Shown here one piece after another: positions 10,691-24,200 of a stretch of 64,000 nt of DNA. The translations under genes and the position numbers were made by a program. The stretch covers positions 14,411,884 through 14,475,883 of the forward strand of contig CM052356.1 in NCBI GenBank assembly GCA_028551475.1, read 5' to 3'. Every line of letters begins with the position of its first letter. Within the stretch, counting starts at the first letter, position 1. The notes beneath the pieces were generated by a model. That model searched no databases, was not told the origin of the DNA, and worked only from the letters and a program-made list of their open reading frames with translations. Source of the DNA: Casuarina equisetifolia (Eukaryota; Streptophyta; Magnoliopsida; Fagales; Casuarinaceae).

Positions 10691-12240
10691 ACAATTTTTG
10701 TCCCTACACTGTTGACAAGCTATATATTAGAGACATGTCGGTGCATGTGATTAATGTAGTGGTTTCACAAGACATGCTCTCACTTAATTAGATGATAGAT
10801 TGAAAAAAAAATATTCTTAAGTTAGAAGGGCACTTCAGTTAGTTTTAGAATTTAAAACATGAGGAGTAAGTCAATATAATAAAATGAAAAATTTTAATTT
10901 TAATTGATATTTGATATTAAAGAAAATAGACTAAATCATGCCAAATTAGAAGCTCACCAAAGAGAATAGTTTTATTTTATATCCTGGGGTCAATCACGTT
11001 TAATGATTTTCAACTATCACTTCTTTTCCAATTTTCTTACTACATCTTAAATGTCACGTACTGAAGTGTCGATCTCGAAAGCCTATTATTCCTTCAAACC
11101 AGCTCGTGCAATGTGGACATGTATTTAATTATAAACATGCTTTTTCAAATAAAATTTGTGTAATATGAGATACTTTTCACATAGTTCTTGACAAGTTTAA
11201 TCACAACTAAGGTAAGTTGTGGACTTTATTACAAGAATAATATGTCTCATCTCATATACCGAACATCATCTCTTGTAGTTGAACTCTAATATATTATGTT
11301 GAGAAAATGTAATTTTCTTTTTAATTCATTTAAATATATATTGTATTTTAAATATATTTTTTAAATAAGATTGAAATAATATGAAAGTCTTTCGTGCTGT
11401 TGTTGACATTATAAATGCAACATGTTATTTGCACTTCAATCATGGCACCGTTTCACTTCTCCAGCAGTAAAACCTCATTTTATTCAGAAAAGGGGAAGGT
11501 AATATACTTTGTGGTGTCAGTGTATCTAAGTTCCGTAATTTTGGTCCGTATTCATCACTATCTGTCAAACTTGGCGCAACGCCTTCGGTTGCTATGGGAA
11601 TGAATAAGGATCACAAGATTTGGTGCTTCAGATTTGAGGACAGCAAACGCGATACGCTCTGTCATCTCTCCTGTCCATTACTTCAAAGATGAGACTGGCG
11701 TTCCTGTAGTTGTCTTTATCTGATTCAACCTAATTTTGAGGTTGATCCCTTCCCCAGAAACGCTTTTCCTGGTCGTTCCGTTCTTGGGTCAGGTTACTGC
11801 TATCGTCAACCCGACCACCCCAGCTTTTACACCTCTGGAATCGATTTGTCCCATCTTGAGCGCGGTTTCTTGGACTGACACGTTCAAAATTGTCGTTTCT
11901 CCTCCAACTTCTCTTTATAATCGATTTGCTGTTTCGTGGTTCAAAATCACGCAAGTTCTAGTGTCTGCCCATTATCTGCTTAGCGGTTAGGTGCCATTGC
12001 TTTCATAGAGGGGACCCTATGTGCCAACCATGGTTCTTCTCAATCACACCTGTTGTTATGGTTCTTCGCAATCACATCTGCCGCTCAATGTTTAGAAGAC
12101 AAGCAGTTTAGAATGACACAAAAAAGGTTCTAACAAATACCGACTGTGCTGTAAAACAGAAAGGTATGGAAAAAATGGGGTTATAATTTTTTTTTTTATC
12201 CCTATTGTGCTGCGTATTTATTTTTTTTTTTGTTAAAAGA
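10691..12240. other. Intergenic, no supported gene
   Basis: Mostly AT-rich. A GC-richer patch at 11600-11990 has a 74-codon minus-strand frame (11954-11730) rich in Arg, Asn, Asp and Ser, including RNSKSIIKRSWRRNDNFE and RFQRCKSWGGR. That composition resembles a retroelement gag tail, but no zinc knuckle is complete and no neighbouring pol is present, so I leave it unassigned. A plus-strand ATG near 11442 (MAPFHFSSSKTSFYSEKGK) ends at a GT and has no support. Confidence 0.4.
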
Positions 12241-12990
12241 CTTAAAATCTAATTCAAAAGTTACTTAAGAATATGAAGAATTTGTTTAAATTTAAAAAAA
12301 TTCTTAGACATATGTTTTAATAATGCAAGACAACTCATATTATTAACATGGCTCATTGCTGTGATAGGAGTATTGAAGGAGAAACCTATGATAAATATCA
12401 ATTAAGAGTAAAACCTAAGTTATGATATTACGTTAAGATATTAAAATATTTTAAGATAAAATGCCTCAACCCAACCTAAAAACTAGGTTAAGAGTATAAA
12501 GGAAGTTCTTTAATTTAAATAAATCTTCCAAGGCATGTTTTGGCAATATAAAATAATCCACACCATTAACATAGCCTTTCACTATAATATAGGTGCCAAG
12601 GGAGAAAACTGGAGTGTATATCATGTCAAGGGAGAAACTAAATTGTGATACTATGTTAAGATATTAAGATAAAAAAGTATTGGCCCAACCTAAAACAATA
12701 AAAAGAACTTCTTTTAATTTAAACAATCTTTAAGTGCATGTCTTTGTAATGTGGGATAATCCATATTATTAACTCAAACCCACAACATAATAGGAGTAAT
12801 AAGGGGGAAACTTAGGATGAATATCAGTAAAGAACAAAAATTAGGTTTTAATAACATGTTAGATATTAAAACATTTTAAAATAGAAAGTCTTAGTTCAAT
12901 TCAAAAGTTAGTTGAAAAATATAAAGAAATATCTTAAATTCATATACACATTTAAGTGTATGTCTTATCAATGTAAGATAATTCATACTG
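12241..12990. repeat. Four degenerate tandem units of about 215 bp
   Basis: The phrases CAACCTAAAA/AATTCAAAAG followed by an AAGAACTTCTTTTAATTTAAA-like block recur at about 12243, 12464, 12682 and 12888. Each is followed by a GTCTT...AATGTAAGATAATCCATATTATTAAC-like block. Units are 206-221 bp apart and differ at many positions. Non-coding, origin unknown. Confidence 0.65.
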
Positions 12991-12999
12991 TTAACATTT

Positions 13000-15690
13000 T
13001 CCATATAGACAAATACGATTTGTCACGAGTTGTTGAAAAATTTAACTTGGCTACCCTTGAAACTGCTCGCTTTTCCAAGATTTTAGTGCTCCATTGTTGG
13101 CTTTTTCGCTCTAATTCAATCTTAACTTGTATTGTTGGACATTAATTTGTTTTTTTGAGGCCCACATGAATCTACTTGATATTTCTTTTTCGACAAATTA
13201 TTAGAGGAATTTGCAAGTTTTTTCCTGTGTTTTCTTGTCTGCATTTATTTTCTAACAAGCTTTAACAAAGGCAGCCTGATTTAATATTCTTCAACAATTT
13301 CTTGCGGAGAAGAAACCAAAAGTTCAATAATGCGTGTTAGCAACCAGAAAAATTCAATTATTTAGATTTCTACTTAGCTGCAAAAAAAGCAACAGAAGAA
13401 ACCCCAAATGCCCCCCTGCTGAACAAATATCTTCCCGCACCCATAGGTTGAGCATGATCCACATGCTTCAGCCAACCAGAATTTGTTTATTAGACATTAT
13501 TCGTTTTGTCACATCGGGTCGTGATTTATCATGCATTATCGTTTGAATGATTTGACGTGGGCTTGAGGTTTTATTTAACTCTCTCATCTAGTGCTTCCAT
13601 TTCCCGAATTACTTATCCATAAACAAACTCTAATCTGTCCACAAGTCCAACAGCGTGAACGGAATGAAAAGTACATGCCATCCGGGGTACTAAGGAGGAT
13701 AATGATTGCTAGTGAGCCTCGTCTATCCTTTCCCCTTTCAAACTATATGAACAGTAATTTAGATAAGCTTGAACTAAAAGTAATTCTTGTTGGGTAGACG
13801 GAATGGTAGGCCATCTGCGTCTCCCATGTGGGAATCTGCAAGTAAATGCTAAACCAACCAAACCAGTGAAACACCAAAGCAAAACAGTGAAACACTAAAA
13901 ACCCAATTAAAAGGAAATAAAAGCCAAAAATTCCGTTGACCATAGAGCCTTGTTCCTAGTGAGTCCCCACCAGTACCAGTAAATTCCAAAATTGTGGGAC
14001 TGTGATTCAGCACAGTGGTCGGAATAAGACTTCCAACAATGTTGGTTTTTGGTTATCATTGAGAAGTTGGATATTATTGCGAAATGGGGCCCTAGCTGTC
14101 CCTTTCGGCCTTCCACATGATCAATATGGGCAAAGACTTTTCTTCCATCGACAGGGAAGGTAACATTTTAAATGAAGCAACGTCGGTCACTTACAGAGCC
14201 ACGTCGGAGTCTTTTTTTTTTTTTTTAATTATTATTATTATTATTGTTGTTGTTTTTCCTGCTTCTTGGCAAAGCACGATTCCAGCTAACTCAAGCCATC
14301 TACCCCCAAGAGAGTGGAGAAAATAAACAAAACGTGAAGAAAGATCGCATGCACCAGCGAGGCTCCACCATTTACCTCCCACGTGCGTTAAAAAATTCAG
14401 AGAAAAATTGATAAACTGTGCACGCAAGAAGATACTTGTCGGAAAACATTGAACAGCTTGATATTAAGGATTTTAAAAGCATTCAACGTTTTCCATCGGT
14501 CAAAAGAACGTGGCAGTGCTTGCTTGAAGCAACGAGCCTCCCCCGGATCTTCCTGCGTTTTAGTGGCGTGTTTCGTTTTCAACTTTGTTAAGAAAACTTA
14601 ATTATACTTCTGAATATATAAGGACAATATCATATCAAGATCTCGGTGATACGAAACAATCATAATTTAGTATATTCTTTCACCCCAAATAATGGAATGA
14701 AGAGATGAAACGTATATCTTAAAACCTTGTATGTAACAAAATGTCATACTCAAACTTAAGTTAATACCATATTAATAAGAAAAATTAAACCTTTACATTT
14801 AGAACTAATTATTAATGTTGAATTTAGTGTGTCTCCTACATTGCCCAGATATTGGTTTATTATGTTCTTTATAATAAAAGTGTTTTCTTATTTTACAATT
14901 TATTGGATAAGGTCTTGATGTTTGGAACGAAAAACATATTAAAAATGATGATTCCCTACATCATTATTATGAGAGATATGTTAAAAAGCAGTGTATGTTC
15001 CATACTGTTAAAACATTGGTATTTATGATCCTTATATATAAAATGTTGTTATTTATTATAAACTGATTTTAAGAGACGATGCAGCATGAACATACAATAA
15101 AGAGAACGTAGGCAAATTATTAACGAAACAAACTTGAACTTGGTTTTATCCAAAACCAGAGCAGCCGACCTTGGAAGACGGACGACACGGACGGTGGTAC
15201 AGAAAGAAAAGTAAGTTAGCCGGTTCTAACTTTTACACTTAAAATGTATTTCGCCTGCTAAAAGCATCACTACAAAATTCTCACATGTGGATCTCTAATG
15301 AGGTCGGCGTCCGCCGTGACGTCGGCGCTGATGGGAGCTCATTTGGGAGGGAGGAAGAACTTTCCTTCCCCTCGGCGTGGTTTATAGTTAAAAAAACAAC
15401 AATAATGATCGTTATGACAGCGGCGCTGACTAAGTTGATCTCAACGGCTACCTTCCATTCAAAACACGTTACCTACTCATACCAAATAGCCAACCAGTCA
15501 TCCTCTCTTCCATGCCACGGAATTCTCCCAAGGCTCTAAAATCTGTATGTATTTCTTTAATTGACTCCCCAAGTCACAAATGCTCAAAGACCATGAGAAC
15601 CAGAAGTATGACAGCTACAACCAAGAAGCACGAGCTATCTCCCAAATCTAACCGGATCTCATCCAATTTCGACCGGGACATTTTCGCAGA
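13000..15690. other. Intergenic, upstream of the CIPK gene
   Basis: No credible gene. It contains a T-run plus (ATT)n tract near 14210-14250 and a GC-richer stretch from 15280 to 15720 that is probably promoter and leader of the CIPK gene. Confidence 0.45.
15317..15323 (+). promoter_or_regulatory. ACGT-core bZIP site (C-box) upstream of CIPK
   Basis: The palindromic TGACGTC sits about 480 bp before the CIPK start codon, in a context of GTGACGTCGGC. TGACGTC is a known bZIP (TGA/C-box) target. Function here is inferred from position only. Confidence 0.3.
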
Positions 15691-15700
15691 CCAGACCGGA

Positions 15701-15708
15701 TATAAGAG
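15701..15708 (+). promoter_or_regulatory. Probable TATA element of the CIPK gene
   Basis: TATAAGAG lies about 100 bp before the start codon, leaving room for a leader of roughly 70 nt. It is the only TATA-like motif in the GC-richer stretch before the gene. Confidence 0.45.
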
Positions 15709-15801
15709 GCACTAGCAGGTGTTTAGAGGCTCTGTTTGTGGGTGCAGAAGGAGAAGATTAGATAGTCATTTTTTCTTTCTTTATCAATTTCCTGTCCGAA
15801 G

Positions 15802-18555
15802 ATGGGGTTCGCTCCCAACAGCATCGGAAAGTACAAACTTGGCCGGACAATCGGAGAAGGTACTTTCGCCAAGGTTAAGCTCGCTGTTGACAGCACCAAT
15901 GGGCAGTATGTGGCGGTCAAGATCATTGATAAGCACATGGTCATGGAGAGCAATCTTAAGCAACAGGCAGATTTCCATTTCTTTCTCTCTTCTTTCTTCT
16001 ACCGATATTTGAGAGAGGATTCATTGCTCAGAAAGTAGAGCTTCATTTTTTCTAATGCATAGTTTTGGGATATTAATTGCAGGTACAAAGAGAAATAAGA
16101 ACAATGAAGCTTCTACATCACCCCAACATCGTACGGATACATGAGGTGCGTTTTAGAGTTTCCCAATTGGTTGTAATTTTTCCCCTTTCCTTTGTTCAGA
16201 AAGCTATCCTTCTGAGTCTGGTTTCCGTGTCCAAATCAATACACCAGGTTCTCGGCACAAAAACCAAAATTTACATTGCGATGGAATATGTAGCAGGAGG
16301 ACAAGTCACAGACAAGTTGGTGAGGAATATGAAATTTTCTACTTTCATCAGGAGACAAACACGGTGTTTGGATAGCTTTTCCCATTTTTCTTTTGCCAGA
16401 GCAAATTCTTATGTTCATTTTCTTTTCCCTCAGTCTTACACTAAGAGGTTAGAGGAATGGGAGGCAAGAAAGCTTTTCCAGCAATTGATAGATGCCGTGG
16501 ACTATTGCCATAACAAGGGGGTATATCACAGAGACCTAAAGGTCAGTGAATATAGTCTACCATCGCCCTGCCATCCAAATTTCTGTGATAAAAATGAGTT
16601 CACGAATCCCTGATTAGGATATTGATATCCCATGTACAGCCAGAGAACTTGCTTCTGGATCAGAAGGGAAGTCTGAAAGTATCTGATTTTGGACTAAGTG
16701 CGTTGCGGAAGGTAGCAACCTTAAAGATCTTCTGTTCTCTTCATCTTTTAATCTCAGTCTACATTCAATTGAGTTCTGGAATTTGACAATTCCAATGGGT
16801 GGCTGACTGAAATTCTGATAAATTAACAGCCCGGCGATACGCTAACTACAGCTTGTGGCTCCCCGAGCTATGTAGCACCAGAGGTGAGTACTAGATCAGA
16901 CTTCTCAAGACCACCGATACCAATGATGGTTAAGACTTGACCTTCTTTTGTCCCATCCTAATGCTTCGTCTGTACAACCATAGCTGCTGGTGAATAAGGG
17001 TTATGATGGAGCGCCTGCTGATGTTTGGTCTTGTGGGGTTATCCTCTTCGAAGTGCTTGCAGGTCATCTCCCATTTGATGACAGTAACCTGATGAACTTA
17101 TATAAGAAGGTAGCTTCAAATGACATCATGTAAGTTCCATTTTTAATAACAGAATTCCATTTCTCTGATGGGTATATGTATTTGTGCAAAGATATCCAGA
17201 GCAGAATACACATTTCCTCAATGGTTTTCTGAAGGCCAAAAGAAACTGCTCTCCAGAATATTCGATCCAAATCCTAGGAAGGTACAGCCTTGATCATCCT
17301 AATTCTTAGATTCTAAGGACAGCTTTATAATTTTGGTGAGTTTTCAGATTTGAAGAACGGCTTTATAATGTTTGTTTTATTCCACAACCACAGCGCATAA
17401 CGATACCAGAGATCGTTGAAGATGAATGGTTTCAAAAGGATTATGTGCCTGCTTGTGGGTGTGAAAGTGATGAGAAAATCCACATGGATGATGTTAAGGC
17501 CGCTTTTGATTCAACTGAGGTAAAAGCTCAATGTGTTTGCAAGATAGAGAGTCTCATAAATTTAAAATATCTGAAATTCTCAACAGGAGATCGCCTCAGA
17601 GACGACGAATACCAAATCGTCAAGTTTTATCAATGCGTTTCAGTTGATAGCCATGTCACATGATCTTGATTTGTCAGGTCTATTTGAAGAGCAGGCAAGT
17701 CTAGGAATCTGAATTTCATTTGCCGTAAGAGCTTATTTGGTTCATTTCTAGTCAAATCAATCCCTTTGCTTTCCATTTTAGGCTGAAAACAAGCAGAAAG
17801 CAATGTTCGGATCCAAGCATACAATTGTCGAAACAATAAAGAAAATAGAAGCTGCAGCCACAGATGTGAGCCTGTCCTTTGAAAGAATGAAAAATCACAA
17901 GGTACGATCTGTTCATTGTGGTCCGAACGTTCACTACCACGCCCTCCAATCCCTTTTCCGGCAGATTATTGACAATACTTCCCCATATCAGATAAAGATG
18001 CATCCAACCCAGAAGATGACCAGATGTTGTAGATCATACGTTGACATCTCAGCGGAGGTAATCAATTGTCATATACTCTTCAGCCTGGATAAAACATCAG
18101 AGGTCTCTTAACACTGGAAAACTACAGGTTATTGAGGTTGCTCCCACCAATTGTGTAGTAGAAATATCCAAATCTGCAGGGGAGCTACATGTATACGAAG
18201 AGGTATGAGGAATATATTCCTAAGAAAGTTATGTTTCTGGATTAGAGGATACGTACTGAACTAACCCTTTGTTAATGATCAGTTCTGCAAAAGTTTATCA
18301 AGCCTGTTGACAAAACAATCAGGGGTTCCTTCACAAATGGAAGAGCCAGAGGAATTCGGGTGTAATAGCAAGAAAAGCCAAGACAGTGAAAGGTAAAATG
18401 AAACCCAGTTTGCAAAGAAAAAAAAAAAAACTCAGTTTGCAATTATCAATGCCGCATAGATTGCCCGTCTCTCTACTAATTCTCAATTTTAATACAGCTC
18501 TGAAGACACAAATCACAAAGACAGTAAAAACCCCTCTGGGTATGCAACGTCTTAA
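15802..18555 (+). CDS. CIPK21: CBL-interacting protein kinase, CIPK21-like
   Basis: Ser/Thr kinase (SnRK3 family) activated by calcineurin B-like calcium sensors. Exons by eye: 15802-15966, 16083-16145, 16248-16319, 16434-16541, 16640-16711, 16830-16883, 16984-17109, 17192-17281, 17394-17519, 17587-17694, 17782-17901, 17992-18057, 18128-18202, 18283-18392, 18498-18555. All phases join to 470 aa. Visible motifs: glycine loop GEGTFAKV (residues 19-26), VAVK with K40, HRDLK (132-136), DFG (152-154), APE (176-178), the CBL-binding NAF motif in SSFINAF (308-310), and the phosphatase-interaction region from about 369, including [18 protein letters not shown]. Sequence and exon order fit CIPK21 best, as in [17 protein letters not shown]. 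Introns 1 and 10 begin with GC instead of GT. A Ser- and acid-rich tail of about 45 residues follows SSLLT and is longer than I expect for the family. The frame is intact; CIPK family is near certain, orthology probable. Confidence 0.93.
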
Positions 18556-21217
18556 TCCAGGGTCTTTTTGGATTCTGAAATAAACATTTAGAGTACTTCA
18601 TGCACAAATGAAGTTTCAAGGGAGCTACTTGTACATGGTTAAGCCGTGATTGACCGAGCAGGAATCTAAAACTACGATCTTTCACAGAGCTATTTGGTTT
18701 GTCAAGTTATTTGTTGTTTCTCTTGGTCCTATACAAAGATGTATAAATGAGGAATCTTCATTTCATTTTTCATTTTATGATAAATTGCAGTTCAAAGTTT
18801 TAAGATGCCTACACTATTGATTCTTTTACTCAAACGAGATGCCAACAAAGAATTTGTACTATCTCTAAAACTAGTTCAACAGTACATTTCCGCAGAAGAC
18901 TATACTGACAACCCATAAAGAAACGACCAAAGTACAAACTCAACTAAGAAAAACCTTTGCATTCTAACCTGAGAAAACAAATTTTATAGAGAAAAAGAAA
19001 AGGGTATTCAATCCTAGATATGTCGTCCGATATGTAGTTCCAACTTGATGCCTCCGGGGACATTACAGTGTGTTTCAGTTCCAACCTCAATTCATTCAAC
19101 TCAACAGTTTCCTCAAGAAACCTCAACCTTGGGCTGTCCATATTTGATCTCCAACTATTATTGGGAGGTTTCAATGGGCAAATACAATCTTTAGCCAGCC
19201 AGCTGTTGTGGATACCAGCCATCATTAAGATTGACCTTTTATGTACATCAAAATTTGTTAAATATGACTTGGACTTTGTAGGCTGTCTTTTATTTTCGTT
19301 TGCTGTTTTGGTTGGGTTTGGTTAAAAGCCTGTAAAATGGCAACCCTACCCATAAGAATCCTAGGGTTTCTTTATGTTTTGAAGTAGCCGTCATTAGGAG
19401 AAAGAAGCGTGGTTTGCATGTGTGGGTTTTCTGTAATTAACTTTGAGAGATCGACAGCTTGTTGATTCCAGATTTGAAGCCCTAAAGTCTATTTTCTTTT
19501 GGTGACAATTTTCTACTCCTTATCCAATAAATTAAAGGCTTTTGACTTGTAATCCATGTAAATTTTTCCGCTTGACAGCAGCGAAAGATAAGTCAATGGC
19601 CTTTTTTTTTTTTTTTACCTCCACTAGATTGCGTTCTATGGATTTCTTGGTTGAAAGGAAAATAGGTCTACTTATTGGTGTTGTATTTGATATACTGCTC
19701 TAAACTTGATTTATTTGCTGCTTCTTCGTTCACTATATTGGTGCTGTGAACAAATTTAATATAACAATTAGTTTTGCATTTATATTCATAACACAAATTT
19801 TGTGCATGTCATATAGAACAAGTGGCACTAGTTACTATTTCGGATTGTATAATCTTCTAAGTTGTTAGTAGGGGCATCTAGACCTCTTTGGATTACCATG
19901 TCTTTGCTCGGTTCCATGAATAAAGTAGCAGATGTGTAAGGATACTTACACCACAAGTAAAATCGAGGTGAGGTACATATTTCACTTCCCCAGGATGGAT
20001 GATCTGTAAATTTTGTTTGGGGTTCCAAAACTGTATCTCGAGATTGACATGTAAAACGAGAACCCTCTATCCAAATAGGACATGAATAAGTAGAAGATGG
20101 TTGCCACTTGTGATTAACCATTTTACCAAGTGACCTTCATGCAGCTTGTGAATCAAAGCTGTGTTTGGAGAGCATCAAGGGAGTTGAAGGAGCATCGGTT
20201 GTTTCTGAACAGTTTGATGAATTTTGATGCTATTCGTGTGAAGGATATTCGAGAATGGCATACCCCAAAAATATGACTGACCTTGTATTTCACAAGGTAG
20301 CCTCCGAATCTTACAGGAGATTCGTTTCAGGAAAAATAATAATTGAATACAGGAAGTTTCAATGCAGTAATAAGACTGCATCATAGACGTAAACATAGAT
20401 TGTGCGAAACGAAAAACCTGCAAGAACAAGTAAAAATGTTATAATTGTGAATAAAGTCATAATACTTATTGAGGTGGACATATATTATTTATAAACTAAA
20501 ATTCTAAAAAAGAGATAATTACTAACAGTGGGTTGTTATTAAAATTTCATATTTTTTTTTCTTCTTGTACAAAAGGGAAGGAGGATAATGTGTGTTGAAT
20601 CCCAGACCCAGGACTCTCCCAATAACTCCACTTTAGCTGCAAGAAATATGTTTTTCTGTAATACTTTCCATGTCCAAATATTAGAGTATAACTCAAAAGT
20701 AGAATACGCGTATGCTACCGAGGTATACAAGTGAACAAGGGATGCTGGACGATTACAAGTCGATAGAAAACCTTGATCAGATCATGGGAAACCATCATCA
20801 TTGGTTTTCCGACGCTGAAACCGATATTTTTTTTTTTTTTTCAATTTCAAAGCGATGGAAACCCTCGGCTGAGGAGCATATATCTAGGCTCATTTATCAC
20901 GGCGTTGCCGATACTTCGTTGTTCTTATGTCTAACAGTAAGGTTTCTGTACAAACGCTAAGAATACCTTTTCTATGAAATTATGTGCTATTTGGTTAATT
21001 GAAAACAAAGTACCATAATTACAAATGATAAGCTAATTCATATTAAATATGTCACCAAATAAACCAAATGTGAAGTACAAGGCGACAATTCCATAGGACT
21101 CCTAATCTATCCAAATTGGCCTTCAATATAAAACACAAGATCGCAAGTGTGACAATGCGCAAAATATTAGTGGAATCTAACCAATTCTCAGATTATCAAC
21201 CCAAAATTTTTCTGGGA
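18556..21217. other. Intergenic between CIPK and lipase genes, with an orphan exon-like frame
   Basis: No gene supported. The minus-strand frame 19225-18944 reads like coding sequence (DSPRLRFLEETVELNELRLE, then EASSWNY), but I recognise no family and see no matching neighbouring exons. A second minus-strand frame at 20121-19828 looks less convincing. Telo-box-like AGGGTTT at about 19360 and poly-T runs near 19600 and 20830 are the other landmarks. Both 3' untranslated regions of the flanking convergent genes must also lie here. Confidence 0.4.
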
Positions 21218-24200
21218 CTAGAGAAGGAAGTTATCTATCATATGGTCAACCACATCAGCGCCATCTGAATTCAACCAATAGCTCTTCACCTGAAAGCACA
21301 GTTATATAATGAATAAGCAAGAGAAAGAAAAACCAGGCTTTTGTCAGTGACCAGTACTTCAAACATACTTAAGCATTATTTCCTTGAGTTTAATAAATAT
21401 TTCAGTCATACTCCTCACTAACTATTCAAAGATAATCCTACTTTAAATAACGTAAAATCTCAGGTTGAAATGACATAGCGGAAAGAAAACAAAAAGAAAT
21501 TAGAACAGAACTAAAAATCCAAGTACTCACAGTTTACCTAGGAAACAAGTTACCTTTTCATTTCTTGAGATTATTTTGAAGTTTGTAGAAGAGACATAAT
21601 AACTTTTGACCCCGTGTTTGTTTGGTAAGTGATTCAAACAATTTGCCACATTGTCCTAAGGCTAACCTATATTACCTAAGCACCACATTTGTAGCCACAG
21701 CAGCAGATTAAATATGCTAGACTAGGCACATCTAGAGCTATTGACAAGTTCCTAAAACAAAAGAAAAGTTAAAAAATAAAGGTTAAAAAAAGAAAAGAAG
21801 AAGAATAAATAAGCAAAGCACAACTTATCTCAATCAATGAAATCAAATTTGAAATGTCTGAATAAAAGATTGTACATCACAGAAACAAAAGAAATGGCCA
21901 CTCACTCAGTTACTCGGAACATGGGTCGAAAGAAAACCAATTTGAAGAAAGCGATAATAAAAAAAGCTATTTAGACAGAGAACTTACCTGAATAGTGTTG
22001 TGAGCAACATATCGCTGCCTACTTTTGTGAAAGCTAACATCCACACGTTCCCAAGGCACCTGTTTTAGACCCCTGACCATTTCTTCTACATATAGGAAAG
22101 ATGAATACTCGTAAGAACCAAAAGTGAAACAGAAAAATAAATCAAAGCAATGTTTTTGGCTTACAAAAAGATGACAGGTTTATGTTGTCAGGACAACATA
22201 GAAAATGGTTATTTAAGATCATATGTAATCTTCCAAAATTATTGTGAGTATTTCTATAGCAAATAAATTGAAGCTAACAATCATGTTTATATGATTCTTC
22301 TCCAATGGATCTTCTGAGCCATTAGTTTTACATGTTACCTGTATACTTCAGTAATGTCCATATAGATCTTACCAATTTTAATCTTTTACTTCACTAGAAA
22401 AATGGAAGACACTGGTAAAAAAGAGTTAAATCTCCCTTTTATTCTTCTCCATTTCTTTTTTAACCTTGATTTGATAGGTAACTAATCTACTTAGCAGTAA
22501 ACCATTTATTGGAGAAACCTTGTGCAAGAATAAAAGAATTATGCCACCTATTAGGGGTTTAAAGAAACTGGAAACTGCTAATACAATATTGTAAACATTG
22601 TCGCCAATCAAAAATTAGCAAGTTGGGACACATATGACGTTTAATCGATTATTGATTTGCAGTTATGGTTTCATGGCTGCTCCTGTCCAGAAGACAGGAG
22701 AAACGAAGCAGTCAGGAACCGAATGCAGCAAAAGATATAGGAATGCTACATGTATAATTTTTGATACTAGGCCCAGAGCTACTATTTCTTTGCTCTCTAA
22801 CAGGATACTTCCCCCAATAAAATTGATCAGAAGTGCAGTTACATAATTGCAACTACTATAAGCTTCAAAGGTGGCATCAACCAAGATAAGTTAGAAACAT
22901 TTCTTATTTATACAGAGGACTACTACAATCAGCTTCAAAGGAAAGCAATACTAAAGTGCGGTAGCTAGTCATTACCTTCTTCCCAAAAGGTTTCCAAATT
23001 AATTATCATTTTCTTTCCTTCTTTCTTCAGACTTGAGAATAAGTGAAAAACCTAAGGCTAGAATTTTACAGACCAAATAGAACATTTTTTATCTAATGCA
23101 AACACATGTGCGTTCTGGTAGGTTAATACATTAGGCATTGAAGAAGTTCAAATAAATTGGAAATTAGTTGGAAAAGCAAACTCAACAACAGCCTGATCCT
23201 GAGGGGAATCAACAGATATTTCAGTAGACAATATTATGTCAATGCCCATTCTCCAAACAATGTCAGTCCATTTTTGCCTACCAAAAGTCAAGGTTAAGAG
23301 ATCTAGAGTCTGATCTGAATTTCTTTTAGGAAAATTTAAGTTTGTTAGTTCTTTTTACACGATCTAGTTCACTAAAAGTATTTGCTGCAAAAGATGCAGT
23401 AATACAAGTTCCACCAGCAACAAAGGACTTACCTGCCAATGTTTGTAAAGAGGACAATACCTGTTAACTCAATGAAACAAGAGAATTCCAGCACTTTACT
23501 CTTCCCATTCCCCTTGGACCTGGTTACTCTATTGAGAATCTCTACGTTATAAACTAACTAACTCAATTGCTCTATCTGAAAAAGAATCTTACCCTTCTTC
23601 ATGGATGGCCATCCTTATAAGCTACAATTAAGAACTACTAGAAGGTTAGATTATGCGAGTGTCAACCTCAGGGCTCCAGCGCAATATCTTCCCCTCTAAA
23701 AATTTCAAAAGATGGAGAGAAACAATGGGTTTCATCTCATTCTACTTTATTTCCCTTCTCTTCTTCTTCTTCTTCTTCTTCTTCTTCTTCTTCTTCCTCT
23801 TTTTTTTAAGTTTTCCTTTAATGTGTTTTCAAGTTTACTCTTTAATTTTATGTCTAACATTTGGCAATTAGAAAGCCACCAACTGAGCAAAGAACACATG
23901 GCTCCAACGTTCAAGCATGCAGTGGCAAATCCATCCTCAGAAGATTAGAGTGTTTTGTCAACAACTAACCCCTAAAAATGTGAGAAGTTTCACAAACCTT
24001 CTAAATCCATTGTTTGAGCTCTGGTAGCTAAGGATTCTTTTCTATGAATGTCGTCCACGGTTTCCGGCTCAACATATACAATATGTGGATATCTCTCATC
24101 AATTACAAGAAGATTGGACTGAAAAAACAAAGAAAAAAGAAAAAGGAACAGGAAGTTACAATCTGTTGTGATACAAGGCATGTAAAATTAATTGAACAGG

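Noticed and set aside
11730..11954. Minus-strand Arg/Asn-rich frame as a gypsy gag
   Set aside because: Composition only; no complete zinc knuckle, no pol and no LTRs nearby.
23653..23948. Phe/Leu-rich frames in the lipase intron
   Set aside because: They are translations of the TTC microsatellite.
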